DNA of 64,000 nucleotides from Rhineura floridana (taxonomy: Eukaryota > Chordata > Lepidosauria > Squamata > Rhineuridae), in the NCBI RefSeq assembly GCF_030035675.1, contig NC_084493.1, positions 26,108,203-26,172,202 on the forward strand, given 5' to 3'. The number at the start of each line of letters is the position of its first letter. The stretch's first letter is position 1. Shown here one piece after another: positions 55,601 through 64,000 of this stretch. The notes beneath the pieces are model-generated. The model made no database searches. It was given only the letters and a program-made list of their open reading frames with translations, and was not told the origin of the DNA. A program made the translations under genes and the position numbers.

Positions 55601-58600
55601 AACAGAATAAAACCACATTAAAATACAGGTGAATGAGGGTACAATACAACTATAAAAACATTTTAAAAGCAAGGTGAAGACAAAGATTAAAATAAGATTA
55701 CAATTAAAATTAAGATTAAAATGCCTGGGCAAAGAGGTAGGTCTTTACCTGGCGCCGAAAAGATAACAAAGAAGGCGCCAGGCGTATCTCGTCAGGGAGG
55801 GCGTTCCATAATTCGGGGGCCACCACTGAGAAGGCCCTAGATCTAGTTATTGCTCTCCGGGCCTCCCTATGAGTTGGAACCCGGAGAAGGGCCTTCGACG
55901 TTGAGCGTAGCGAACGGGTAGGTACATAGCGGGAGAGGCGTTCCACCAGGTATTGCGGTCCGATGCCGTTAAGGGCTTTATAGGTAAGAACCAACACTTT
56001 GAATCTGGCCCGGAAACATATTGGTAGCCAGTGCAGTTGGGCCAGGACAGGTGTTATATGGTCAGATTTTTTAGTCCAAGTAAGAACTCTGGCCGCAGCA
56101 TTCTGCGCCAGCTGAAGTTTCCGAACCGTCTTCAAAGGTAACCCAACGTAGAGTGCATTACAGTAGTCCAATCTAGAGGTTACCAGAGCATGGATAACTG
56201 TAGCGAGGTTCTCCCTGTCCAGACAGGGTCGTAGTTGGGCTACCAGCCGAAGCTGGTAGAACGCATTCCGTGCCACCGAGGCTACCTGAGCCTTCAGTGA
56301 CAGGAGCGGATCTAATAAGACCCCCAAACTACAGACCTGCTCCTTTAGGGGGAGTGTAACCCCATCTAGGGTAGGTCGGACATCAACCATCTGGGCAGAG
56401 AGCCCCGCCACCAACAGCATCACAGTCTTGTCAGGATTGAGTCTCAGTTTATTAGCTCTCATCCAGTCCATTATCGTGGCCAGGCAGCGGTTTAGTACAT
56501 TAACAGCCTCACCTGAAGAAGATGAAAAGGAGAAGTAGAGTTGCGTATCATCAGCATATTGCTGGAAACGCACTCCAAATCTCCTAATGACCTCACCCAG
56601 CGGCTTCATATAGATATTAAAGAGCATGGGGGACAGAACTGAACCCTGCGGGACCCCATATTGGAGTACCCAGGGACTCGAGTAATGCTCCCCAAGCACC
56701 ACCTTCTGGAGACGATTCTCGAGGTAGGAGCACAGCCACTGCCAAGCAGTGCCTCCAACTCCTAAGTCCGCAAGTCGCCCCAGAAGGATACCATGGTCAA
56801 TGGTATCAAAAGCCGCTGAGAGATCAAGGAGAACCAACAGAGTTACACTCCCTCTGTCTTTCTCCCGACAGAGGTCATCATACAGGGCGACCAAGGCTGT
56901 TTCTGTACCAAACCCCGGCCGAAAGCCCGATTGAAATGGATCCAGATAATCAGTTTCATCCAAGAGAGCCTGGAGCTGGCGAGCGACCACACGCTCTAGG
57001 ACCTTGCCCAGGAATGGAACATTTGCTACCGGTCTATAGTTGTCAAGGTTATCAGGGTCCAAGGAGGGTTTTTTTAGGAGCGGTCTCACCACCGCCTGCT
57101 TCAGGCAGGGTGGTACCACTCCCTCTTGTAAAGAGGCATTGATCACCTCCTTAGCCCAGCCGGCTGTTCCATTCCTGCTAGCTTTTATTAGCCACGAGGG
57201 GCAAGGATCCAGAGCAGAAGTGGTCGCCTGCACCTGTCCAAGCACCTTGTCCACATCCTCGAGCTGTACCAACTGAAATTCATCCAATAAAACAGGACAG
57301 GACTTTGCTTTAATAATATTTTATTTTTGCATGCCTTAGTCCCGGGTGAATGGCCACTCTGTGCAGGAAACACATAGTGAAAGAGCTTGGTGGGAAGGGG
57401 GCCATATGCAAACTGTCTGAGTGGGATGGTATTTGCACTGCCTGTTGGCAGAAATTCTCCTCCCTTGACCCCTGACCTTAACCTTGCAGTCGCATGGCCT
57501 GAGCAGAAAGGTGAAGCTGAAACAGGAGAACCCTGACTTGTTGGAGCTCTGTCACATGGTGCCCATGGAGATCATTAATCTGGGTAAGAACCAGGTCAAG
57601 AGCTGGCCCCAAATGCCCCCCCCCCGTGTTCATCATTCAAGGGCTGCAAAAGACTTAGGAAGCTGTCTGATATTGAGTCAGGCCATTGGTCCATCAAAGC
57701 TCTGTAGCCACTGTTATGGAAATATGCAGATTGTAAGCGGTCTGAGCTGCTCGTGTGCCAGTGTGTGTATTTACCTAAGTAGCAGGCTTTTACCCTGCAT
57801 TTAGATCACTGAGACTTAAGACTTAGTAAAATAAGAAAAGCTACTTTATTTATAGAAATACATAGTAGATAGGAAAGGCATACCTAGTTTTAACTAACTA
57901 GCTAAGTTGGAGGTTCAATGCCCAGACGTGGGTATTGCCTTCATGGCTCAGGAGAGAGAGCAAAGACAGAGATGTCTCCTCTCTCCTCGGACAGTCAAGG
58001 AAGAAGACATGAGCATGTCAGTCTACAACAGAAGGAAGTTAGGCAGAGGAGAGCACAGGTAAAGGTAGGCAAGCCTAGCCAGCTGGAGGATCCAAACTCT
58101 ATTTTCCTTCTGGAATACAAACAAAAGAACCCGAACAGGAGTTGCTCTTGCCCCACTTCCAACAGCCACACTGCCTGATGGCAGCTCTCCAGGGCTGCAT
58201 AGACACCATACTTTTATTGCACTATTTTTCCACAGTCATGGCTTCCCTCAAAGAATCTTGGGAAGTGTAGTTTCTCACACTCTGCAGCATCAGTACTTCT
58301 AATTTTCTTTTTTAAAAAACCCTCTGAGCTTGTGCATGAGAACCTGAACATGTCCTGTAAAAGGTTCTCCTAAGGCAGAATCTGATACCTTAGGTTTCTA
58401 GTCCACATAATTAAAAACCTTAAAAGGTTTGCAGAATTGCTCAAAATGTGTTTTTTAGTAGCTAAAGCTGCATGGGTTAACATGGCACTAACATGGGTTA
58501 GTAGGGAATAAATCGCATTGAATTTGGGACTTGCCTCCAAGTAAATATGTACAGGATTGCACTGTAAAGGTTGATAGGACAGGGGCTGCAAGTATTTACT

Positions 58601-61600
58601 TTTGTCCTTGTCTTCTTCCCTTCAGGAGGTAAAGTTTATGATCCAATTAGGACAGGAGATTACAAAGTCCTTCAAGAGTGGTTTCAGTGCTATTATGTTC
58701 CAGGGATGAAATCCCTGCGTGATGCCAACGGCAGAACCATCTGGTTCCAGGTAGGAAATGGGGCAACTATTGTGCCAGTTCAGTGCATCTCCACCTCTTT
58801 TTTGAAAACAGGGGCACACAACGCTAGTCAAACTCTGCCCCTTTTAACTCTAAAGCTCTGGTCCAGTCAGCTTGAGTGCATTTTTTAAAATTCAGCTTCA
58901 GGCAGATTTCACACCTGATTGGTAGATCAACCCATTTGTCTTCCAAGTGTGGCCAGTGGAAACACTTTGTTGCAGCTTAGGCAGATGGTGATTGGCCCAA
59001 CACTTTGCTATGGGCTGTCCTGAAAGATCTGAAGTCAGCAGTGGGGAAGGGAGGTGTGGGCAGCAGAGGGCAGATTTGCTTCAAAATGCTGCCAGAAAGA
59101 CCATTCTCACTGCTTTTGAAGCAACTAGTCTGCTCACAGCTGGACACCGCTTGAATTCTTGATGGTGTGATGCACTGGCCTCTTTTCCTTCAAGAATGCA
59201 GAGCAAGTTGGAGAACCTGTGCAATCTGTGCTAACACAAATAATGCAACGTGTCATTTTTATTTTCACACTTTTCTCCAGGTGCAAAGTTTTTAAGACTG
59301 TTAACAAAAAATTTTAGGGCCTTTCTTTTCTCCAGTCTCTGGAAGGGTAGTCAAAGTTTTACCCACACAAAATTTTGCAGTTATAGTATCCAAATGCAGT
59401 GACTATAAGAAGTTGTTCAAATTATTATTTATTTAGATTGCTTTATAGCCCCGAGAGGCTCTCAGAATGACTCACAAAAGGTTTGCATGATGCAATTGCC
59501 TTCAAAACTATTTGCACATATAATCAGAAATAACATGTCATTATGATAACAGGTTTATTCAGGCAGGAGTTTCCCCCATCTTATTCTTGATCTTCTCTGG
59601 TGTCACCAGGCAGTGCAGGATCACTGAGGATCTTGGAGGCAAGGGAGAGAGGCTGGGCATGTGGATCTTGCTCTTTCCATGAAGAGGACAAATCTTCCCT
59701 TACTGGCAGTTGCCAGGCAACAATTCCCACTGAAGACTCTAAGACAAGGAAGCAGAGATCTAACCTTGGGCACACTGAATGATTCTGCTTCATGTCACAA
59801 TTTTGTCTGGATCTCCAACTACCCTTCTATAAGGGCTGTTAATGTTTTTATACGACCTTTTTTGAAAAAGAAATACTGAAAACTTTGATTTAAAAGAAAA
59901 CTTCCAGAATATGTTTTTCATGGAGGGAGTATAGCTCAGTGGCTGAGCCTACTGTGCTTTGCATGCAGAATATCCTGATACAGTCCCCACTATCTCCACT
60001 TTTATTAGACAGACCATGGGGGAGTGGCAGAGCATCTGCCTTGCTTGCAGAAGGTCCCAGGAATAGTCCCTGACATCTCCAGGCAGAGCTGGGAATGTCC
60101 CCTGTCTGAAATCCTAGAGAGCCACTGCCAGTCAGTGTAAACAATATTGAGCTAGATGGACCAATGTTCTGACTCTGTATAAGGGCAGCTTCCTGCGTTC
60201 CTTACTGGTGGAACACCTGCTTTGCATGCAGAAGGTTCCTGGTTGTTGCCAGCATTTCCAGTTAAAAAGATAAGATGGCGGGTGGCAGGGAAAGACCTCT
60301 GCCCGAGACCCTGAAGAACTGCTGCCAGCCAGAACTGACAATGCTCAGCTTATGCGGACAAGTAGTTGACCTGATAACAAGGCGGCTTCGTTTGTTAACA
60401 TTTCAAAATTTTAGAGTCTTTAAATTTTGGCATCTTGAAGACAGCATGAAAGTAACTAACTGCATCCTGCATTGTTTGTGTAATACATTCTCAGCACCAG
60501 AATTTGAGAATTTTTTTTGTTCTGTTCTGATTACATTCTGGACCATTTTCTCTCCAAACAGGGCAATCCAGGACCGATGGCCCGAAAAGGTGAGCATCCG
60601 CTTTACATCCTTTGCAGTGCTTCACTGGGTCATATGTCTGACAAAGTGGTTTCTCTTTTGATTAGCATTCCTAATACATTTGGTTGGGAAGCGGGGAGCA
60701 AACTGCTTTTGATTCACCCTTTCATATGGTTTGCCGAGTAACGATTTAGGCTGTCACAGTGGGGAAGTTCAGTGGGTGGGGTTGAAGAAGTCTTTCAGCT
60801 TAAGCGTACTCTGTTGGGCATCTGAGACAGGACCAGACTTCAAAAGCACTTGACGTACAAAGGACTTGAGATGTGGGTTGTTTTTTGTTGTTATATGCCT
60901 TCAAGTCAATTTCAACTTATGGCGACCCTATGAATCAGTGATCTCCAGTCGCATCTGTCGTGAACCACCCTGTTCAGATCTTGTAAATTCAGGTCTGTGG
61001 CTTCCTTTATGGAATCAGTCCATCTCTTGTTTGGCCTTCCTCTTTTTCTACTCCCTTCTGTTTTTCCCAGCATTACTGTCTTTTCTAATGAATCACGTCT
61101 TCTCATTATGTGTCCAAAGGGCTCGATGACAAAAACTGCACAGAGGGTCTTTGGAAGAGCCTATACTTGGAATGTAGAAAGATAGGTTCAATTTGTCATA
61201 TCTCAAGTTAGAAGGATCAGGTAGCAGGTGATAGGAACTTGGATGGCTTTAAAAGAGGATTTCACAAATTCATGGCTATCAATGGCTACTAACCCTGATG
61301 GATATATTCTACTTACACTGTCAGAGACAGTATCTTCTGAATACGAGTTGCTGGTGATCACAGGTAGGCAGAGTGCTGTTTTGCTCAGGTCCTGCTTGCA
61401 GGCTTCCCGTAGGCATCTGTTGGGCACTGTGGGAACAGGATGCTGGACTAGATGGGCATTTGGCCCGATCCAGCAGGCTCTTCTTATGTTCTTATGGGAA
61501 AGATATCTCTCTGCCTAAGTCGCTTGAGAGCTGCTACCAGTCAGATTAGGACAAATCAGGCAGCTTCCTCTTTTCTGCTATAATTTTGGACATAATGCTG

Positions 61601-63187
61601 ATATTTTAAGATGATACTGACAAAAATTGGGGCTATACTACTAGTACTACTACTTTTTTTTTTTTTTGCAGGGGGAAAGTCATGCAAGAAACGGTTGCAG
61701 GTAACATCCGTTCCTGATACGGTAAGCCCAAAGGTAAGGGACCTTCTGGTGCAATGTACTAATTATCCTTGATGGGAAGTAGCTTGCAGGAGTTATGGAA
61801 GCCCCTCCACTCCACCCATATAGCCATGATGGCTATTTTGCAAGGAATACTAGTTGCTAGGAATTACACATGGGGAGAGTGCTATTGCCCTCAGGTCCTG
61901 CTTGGGGGCTTCCTGTAACGGGCAAGTGGTTGGCCCACTGAATGAACAGGTTGCTGAACTAGATAGTCCTTTTGTCTGATTCAGCAAGGCTCTTTTTATG
62001 TCCATATCTGCAATTTTCCATGTGAATTTCCTGGAACTGTTTGACCTGGTCATTAAGCCCCTTTACCCGAAGATCACACGTTGGAAATGGCACACAAAGC
62101 CATTGCAGTGAAGTGTTGCCGCTGAAAAACAGAACATCTATCTTGCTGAAGGTACTTTGATATGAACACAAAACCGAGCCTTTGGTGATATTGGTCCAGT
62201 CTTGTGGGAAGGCTCTCCCAACAGAGATTCAGCAGGAGAGTTCTGTATTAATTTTTAAATATTTGCTGAAAACTTAATCCAGCAGTTTCTCCTGATGTTT
62301 AGCTGAAATCTGCTTTCCTGCAGTTTCCATCTCTTGGTTTTAAGCCTGCTCTTTGGAGCAACAGAGAACAAGCCTGCTCCATCTTCTGCATGACAGCTAT
62401 CATGTCTCTCCTTAATCTTCCTTTCTCCAGGCTAAACATATGCCAAGTTCTTTCAGCCATCCGCCATAGGATTTCATTTCCAAACCCTTCAGGATCCTGG
62501 CTGACCTCTGTTGGGCCTGTTTGTTTGTCAATATCCTTCTTAAAATGTGCCTACAACTGGATGCTGTCTCAGGGTTTCCTCGCAGATACGCACTTGAATT
62601 GCAGAAGTGAAATTCAGCTTTGCTTTAGGTCCCAAAACTGGAGCCTAGGAGAAGGTCCATGGCCAACACTCCTCAGAAAGATGCTGTGGGAACAAGGAAG
62701 ACTGGAAGGAAGAAAGGGAACAAGATTGTCCAAGGAACAGAGGACCACAATGTGGTTAACGGAGGCAGGACACCAAACACTAGGGCTCGGAGAAAGGTCT
62801 CTACCTCAAAGCAGTCTCCGGTGGCAGATTCTCTGGCTGAATCCCAGAAGAAGCGAGCATCTACCCAGAAAAACAGGGGTGAGAGATGTGATCTGGCTTC
62901 AAGGTTGCTCAGGAGGTTTTATAGGTCCCATGAGCAAAAGATACTCAATTAAAGCAGGGATGGGGAGTCTGTGGCCTAGACCTTGTAGGATTCCATAATC
63001 CTTGATCATTGGTCATGCTTGCTAGGGCTCATGGGAACTGGGAGTCCAACAGCACCTAGAAGACCGCAGGTTCCCAATCCCTGAACTTTGAAAGAGCCTC
63101 ACCTTCAAGCCATCTAACTGCTATTCCTTTTCAGGTAAGGCGGCTGCTTCTACCACCCCAAGATCCAGACGCATGAAGGCTCAATAA
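49679..63187 (+). CDS. NEIL1: Endonuclease VIII-like 1 DNA glycosylase/AP lyase (nine coding exons, 423 aa)
   Basis: Base-excision-repair enzyme of the Fpg/Nei family that removes oxidised pyrimidines, formamidopyrimidines and hydantoins in nucleus and mitochondria. Exons: 49679-50154, 50922-51041, 54124-54187, 57490-57583, 58626-58750, 60562-60589, 61672-61733, 62629-62878, 63135-63187. The sum is 1272 bases with GT-AG borders and matched phases. Visible parts: P2 (nucleophile after Met removal), E3, K54 in RGKEL, the H2TH region about 148-195 (NGIGNYLRAEILYR), the lesion-recognition loop GGKVY with K254 and Y256, and the zincless finger to R288 in GRTIWFQ. These match human K54, K242, Y244 and R277. 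The tail 300-423 is basic and lysine-rich. Odd: residue 4 is Ala (MPEAPEL) where the family has Gly. As I recall, human NEIL1 is 390 aa. Confidence 0.95.
50675..50825 (-). repeat. tRNA-derived SINE (family 2)
   Basis: 'agcaaccctgtgaggtaggct', 'gtcacccagtaacgttcatag', 'tttgaactctggtcttgcc'. NEIL1 intron 1 (between coding exons 1 and 2). Confidence 0.6.
51140..51480. repeat. Two palindromic hairpin repeats (family A)
   Basis: One at about 51140-51272 ('gagctcatagttctccatatg' to 'caacatctggagggccac') and one at 51325-51480 ('gccttcctcaaacggatgtcc' to 'acaggttggataaggctgg'). Confidence 0.55.
51645..51860 (+). repeat. tRNA-derived SINE (family 2), forward, near full length
   Basis: 'gccagtgtggtgtagtggtta' with A box, 'agatctgggttcaaatcctc' with B box, 'aactacctcacagggttatt' and 'catcatcttgagttgcttgg'. 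An A-rich tail follows. Confidence 0.75.
52050..54045 (+). mobile_element. Old L2/CR1-group LINE split by a younger L2
   Basis: 52050-52433 carries decayed codons for the RT C-terminus (QLGCCNALFMGLPFKTVQNF, then 'ttggcctttaaagcc'). The 3' end resumes after the nested L2, near 53830-54045, with 'tgtgagctgccttgggtgg'. It has many stops, so it is much older than its guest. Confidence 0.55.
52434..53732 (-). mobile_element. L2 LINE, 5'-truncated, with long open RT frame
   Basis: The minus-strand frame down to 52555 reads LVDDMRRALDKGECTFLVLL, DLSAAFDTVDHGILLDRLEE, CGVPQGSILSPMLFNIYI, HQYADDTQLYLSL and LDYCNALQVGLPLKTIQKLQ. The 3' end is (AAAT)n with 'gtcgcccatctggctggctg'. Unbroken over about 390 codons, so fairly young. 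NEIL1 intron 2. Confidence 0.88.
54340..54465. repeat. Palindromic hairpin repeat (family A)
   Basis: 'ctcctgatgttgtgggataca' mirrored by 'ttttggtccaacagtgtctgg'. NEIL1 intron 3. Confidence 0.5.
54925..55075 (+). repeat. 5S-rRNA-derived SINE
   Basis: 'ttgctgaagctaagcaggtct', 'ctggtcagtgtctgtatggg', then 'gactacctgggaattacagg' follow vertebrate 5S rRNA (gaagctaagcagggtcgggc ... tggatgggagaccgcctggg) with scattered changes. A LINE-like tail follows ('aagggcggacataaatac'). Not a functional 5S gene, because the 5' part is missing and changes are frequent. Confidence 0.7.
55070..55145. repeat. Short palindromic repeat ('GCAATCC' family)
   Basis: 'gcccactcagtagcaagctcc' mirrored by 'gtgtggcttactcccagg', ending 'aggattgcaac'. 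Confidence 0.5.
55528..57305 (-). mobile_element. L2 LINE, longest copy, open reverse transcriptase frame (523 codons)
   Basis: Minus-strand frame 57287-55716: LDEFQLVQLEDVDKVLGQVQ, PSWLIKASRNGTAGWAKEVI, DNYRPVANVPFLGKVLERVV, YLDPFQSGFRPGFGTETALV, LVLLDLSAAFDTIDHGILLG, YGVPQGSVLSPMLFNIYM, FQQYADDTQLYFSF, and the C-terminal LDYCNALYVGLPLKTVRKLQ. The 3' end has 'accgccctttagtgacaag' and an (ATTT)n tail. It differs from the 43597 and 52434 copies, so a second L2 subfamily is present. The RT is complete and the endonuclease absent. NEIL1 intron 3. Confidence 0.92.
57655..57710 (-). repeat. tRNA-derived SINE (family 1) tail fragment
   Basis: 'aggaagctgtctgatattgag' then 'tcaggccattggtccatc', the reversed 3' part of family 1. 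Confidence 0.5.
58190..58285. repeat. Palindromic MITE family B fragment
   Basis: 'catagacaccatacttttattgc' then 'cagtcatggcttccctcaaag' and 'aatcttgggaagtgtagttt', one arm only. Confidence 0.45.
59925..60400 (+). repeat. Cluster of tRNA-derived SINEs (family 1)
   Basis: Three heads in tandem: 'gagtatagctcagtggctgag' near 59930, 'ggagtggcagagcatctgcc' near 60020, and 'gtggaacacctgctttgcatg' near 60210. Full bodies follow for the second ('gccactgccagtcagtgtaa', tail 'ggcagcttcctgcg') and the third. NEIL1 intron 5. Confidence 0.6.
60882..61120 (-). mobile_element. BovB LINE 3' fragment
   Basis: The minus strand reads [40 protein letters not shown] and LQDLNRVVHDRCDWRSLIHR, then the tail 'agttgaaattgacttgaagg' and (CAACAA). 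Very little decay, so it is a young copy. Confidence 0.88.
61200..61500 (+). mobile_element. CR1 LINE 3' end
   Basis: 'gaacttggatggctttaaaag' (end of the ORF) then the 3' UTR 'gatgctggactagatgggca' and 'caggctcttcttatgttctta'. Same subfamily as 17530. Confidence 0.75.
61820..62015 (+). mobile_element. CR1 LINE 3' UTR fragment, older copy
   Basis: 'gccatgatggctattttgc' ... 'cctcaggtcctgcttggggg' ... 'aactagatagtccttttgtc' ... 'aaggctctttttatgt'. Diverged. Confidence 0.6.
62215..62580 (-). mobile_element. CR1 LINE coding fragment, old
   Basis: Reversed CR1 text 'atcatgtctctccttaatctt', 'ctccaggctaaacatatgcc', 'atcctggctgacctctgttgg', 'caatatccttcttaaaatgtg'. It lies about 50 bases upstream of NEIL1 coding exon 8. 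Confidence 0.65.
62955..63085. repeat. Palindromic hairpin repeat (family A), decayed
   Basis: 'gcagggatggggagtctgtgg' to 'agaccgcaggttcccaatccc'. Between the last two NEIL1 coding exons. Confidence 0.45.
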
Positions 63188-63564
63188 TCTTCCTGATGGG
63201 GAACAGCCTCCTCTCATGTTGCGTAATCTGGCCCCATCTTCTGCTGAGACAGATATAGCTGCCTTATGTAGGTTTCTGGATCCTCACCTCGCAACAAGCG
63301 GCATTATGGCAATGGTCTGCTGCTGCTTTGTCACTTGCAGTTTTTTATGGAATGTAGAGCAGAGCTACTTCAGCACATTTTATACTGAGATTTTCTGAAG
63401 ATGCTGCTGTAGATTCAGGCCATGGTCTTGGCCCAGTTCAAAATAGTGGGTTGCACTGTGTGTGCAAGAGGGCCAAGAGATCTTTCTGCTATGGGTCTTG
63501 AGACTTGTGTCAAAAGATAGTTATTCTGATTTCCAAAACAGAGAGAAAACATAACTCAGCCTTC

Positions 63565-63700
63565 CCTACCCTGGTGTCCTCCAGCTTTTGCTGGACGACA
63601 ACTCCTAACATCCTGGCTCGTTGGCCATGCTGGCTGGGGCTCATGGGAGTTAGGAGTCCAGCAACAACAGCTGGAGGGCACCAGGTTAGGGAAGGCTGGC
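63565..63700. repeat. Palindromic hairpin repeat (family A)
   Basis: 'ccttccctaccctggtgtcc' mirrored by 'agggcaccaggttagggaagg'. It lies in or just beyond the NEIL1 3' UTR. Confidence 0.6.
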
Positions 63701-64000
63701 ATTAACTCATAGATTTGTAGAATTGCACTGTTGTGTAATACAGAAGAACAAAGCATAAACTGGTGGCATTACACCCAGCCCACTACTCTCTGCCTCTTCT
63801 CACTGATTTTATATGAAATTGGATATGGACTTGTTTTTCCCCAAAGAAATGCAATAGCAGCTGAAGAGAGCAAGGGCCACTTAAATGCATCCTTGTATTT
63901 AAGGTGCAGGTTGTTTAATGCAATTAGCAGGGGGTTGCATCAGGCACAAAGGGGAAATTTAAGCATTTCCAGTGTACCCCAGAGCATTTACCCTTATTTG

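Noticed and set aside
62390-62998. 202-codon + strand frame across NEIL1 exon 8
   Set aside because: It runs in a different frame from the NEIL1 exon and starts inside a reversed CR1 fragment. The NEIL1 frame is supported by matched phases and splice sites.

Overview
This window is vertebrate nuclear DNA, most likely from a squamate reptile (lizard or snake). Three spliced host genes lie on the + strand. They are set in introns and spacers packed with BovB/RTE, CR1 and L2 LINEs, a Sauria-type SINE with a BovB-like tail, tRNA- and 5S-rRNA-derived SINEs, and many palindromic MITE-like repeats. BovB together with Sauria SINEs is the main reason for choosing squamates.

Layout: (1) 1-14.9 kb holds ZP3, an egg-coat glycoprotein with nine coding exons and a predicted protein of 471 aa. 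It has a TATA box, a signal peptide, the four ZP-N cysteines, a furin site and a C-terminal membrane anchor. (2) 14.9-19.2 kb is repeat-filled spacer (BovB, CR1, Sauria SINE). (3) 19.25-31.7 kb holds COMMD4, with eight coding exons and 199 aa. Its fourth intron carries a young Ty1/copia LTR element in antisense orientation, with 418-bp LTRs, a 5-bp target duplication and a primer site matching initiator tRNA-Met. (4) 34.79-47.25 kb is a 12.4-kb foldback-type inverted-repeat element. It is bounded by a 9-bp target duplication and about 270-bp terminal inverted repeats, followed inward by inverted arrays of a 188-bp tandem unit and a more decayed inner inverted repeat. An RTE-like LINE and L2 copies are nested inside it. 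(5) 47.3-63.2 kb holds NEIL1, a base-excision-repair DNA glycosylase, with nine coding exons, 423 aa and a probable GC-rich upstream first exon.

COMMD4 and NEIL1 lie head to tail, as in human 15q24, so most of their spacing here is the foldback element. The three genes do not form a pathway: ZP3 is an oocyte coat protein, COMMD4 is a subunit of the COMMD/Commander group involved in endosomal and NF-kB biology, and NEIL1 repairs oxidised bases. All exon joins were checked by hand for GT-AG borders and phase continuity. Each model reads without a break, but none has been checked against transcripts. The best candidate for something undescribed is the foldback element and its 188-bp array. No transposase was recognised in it.
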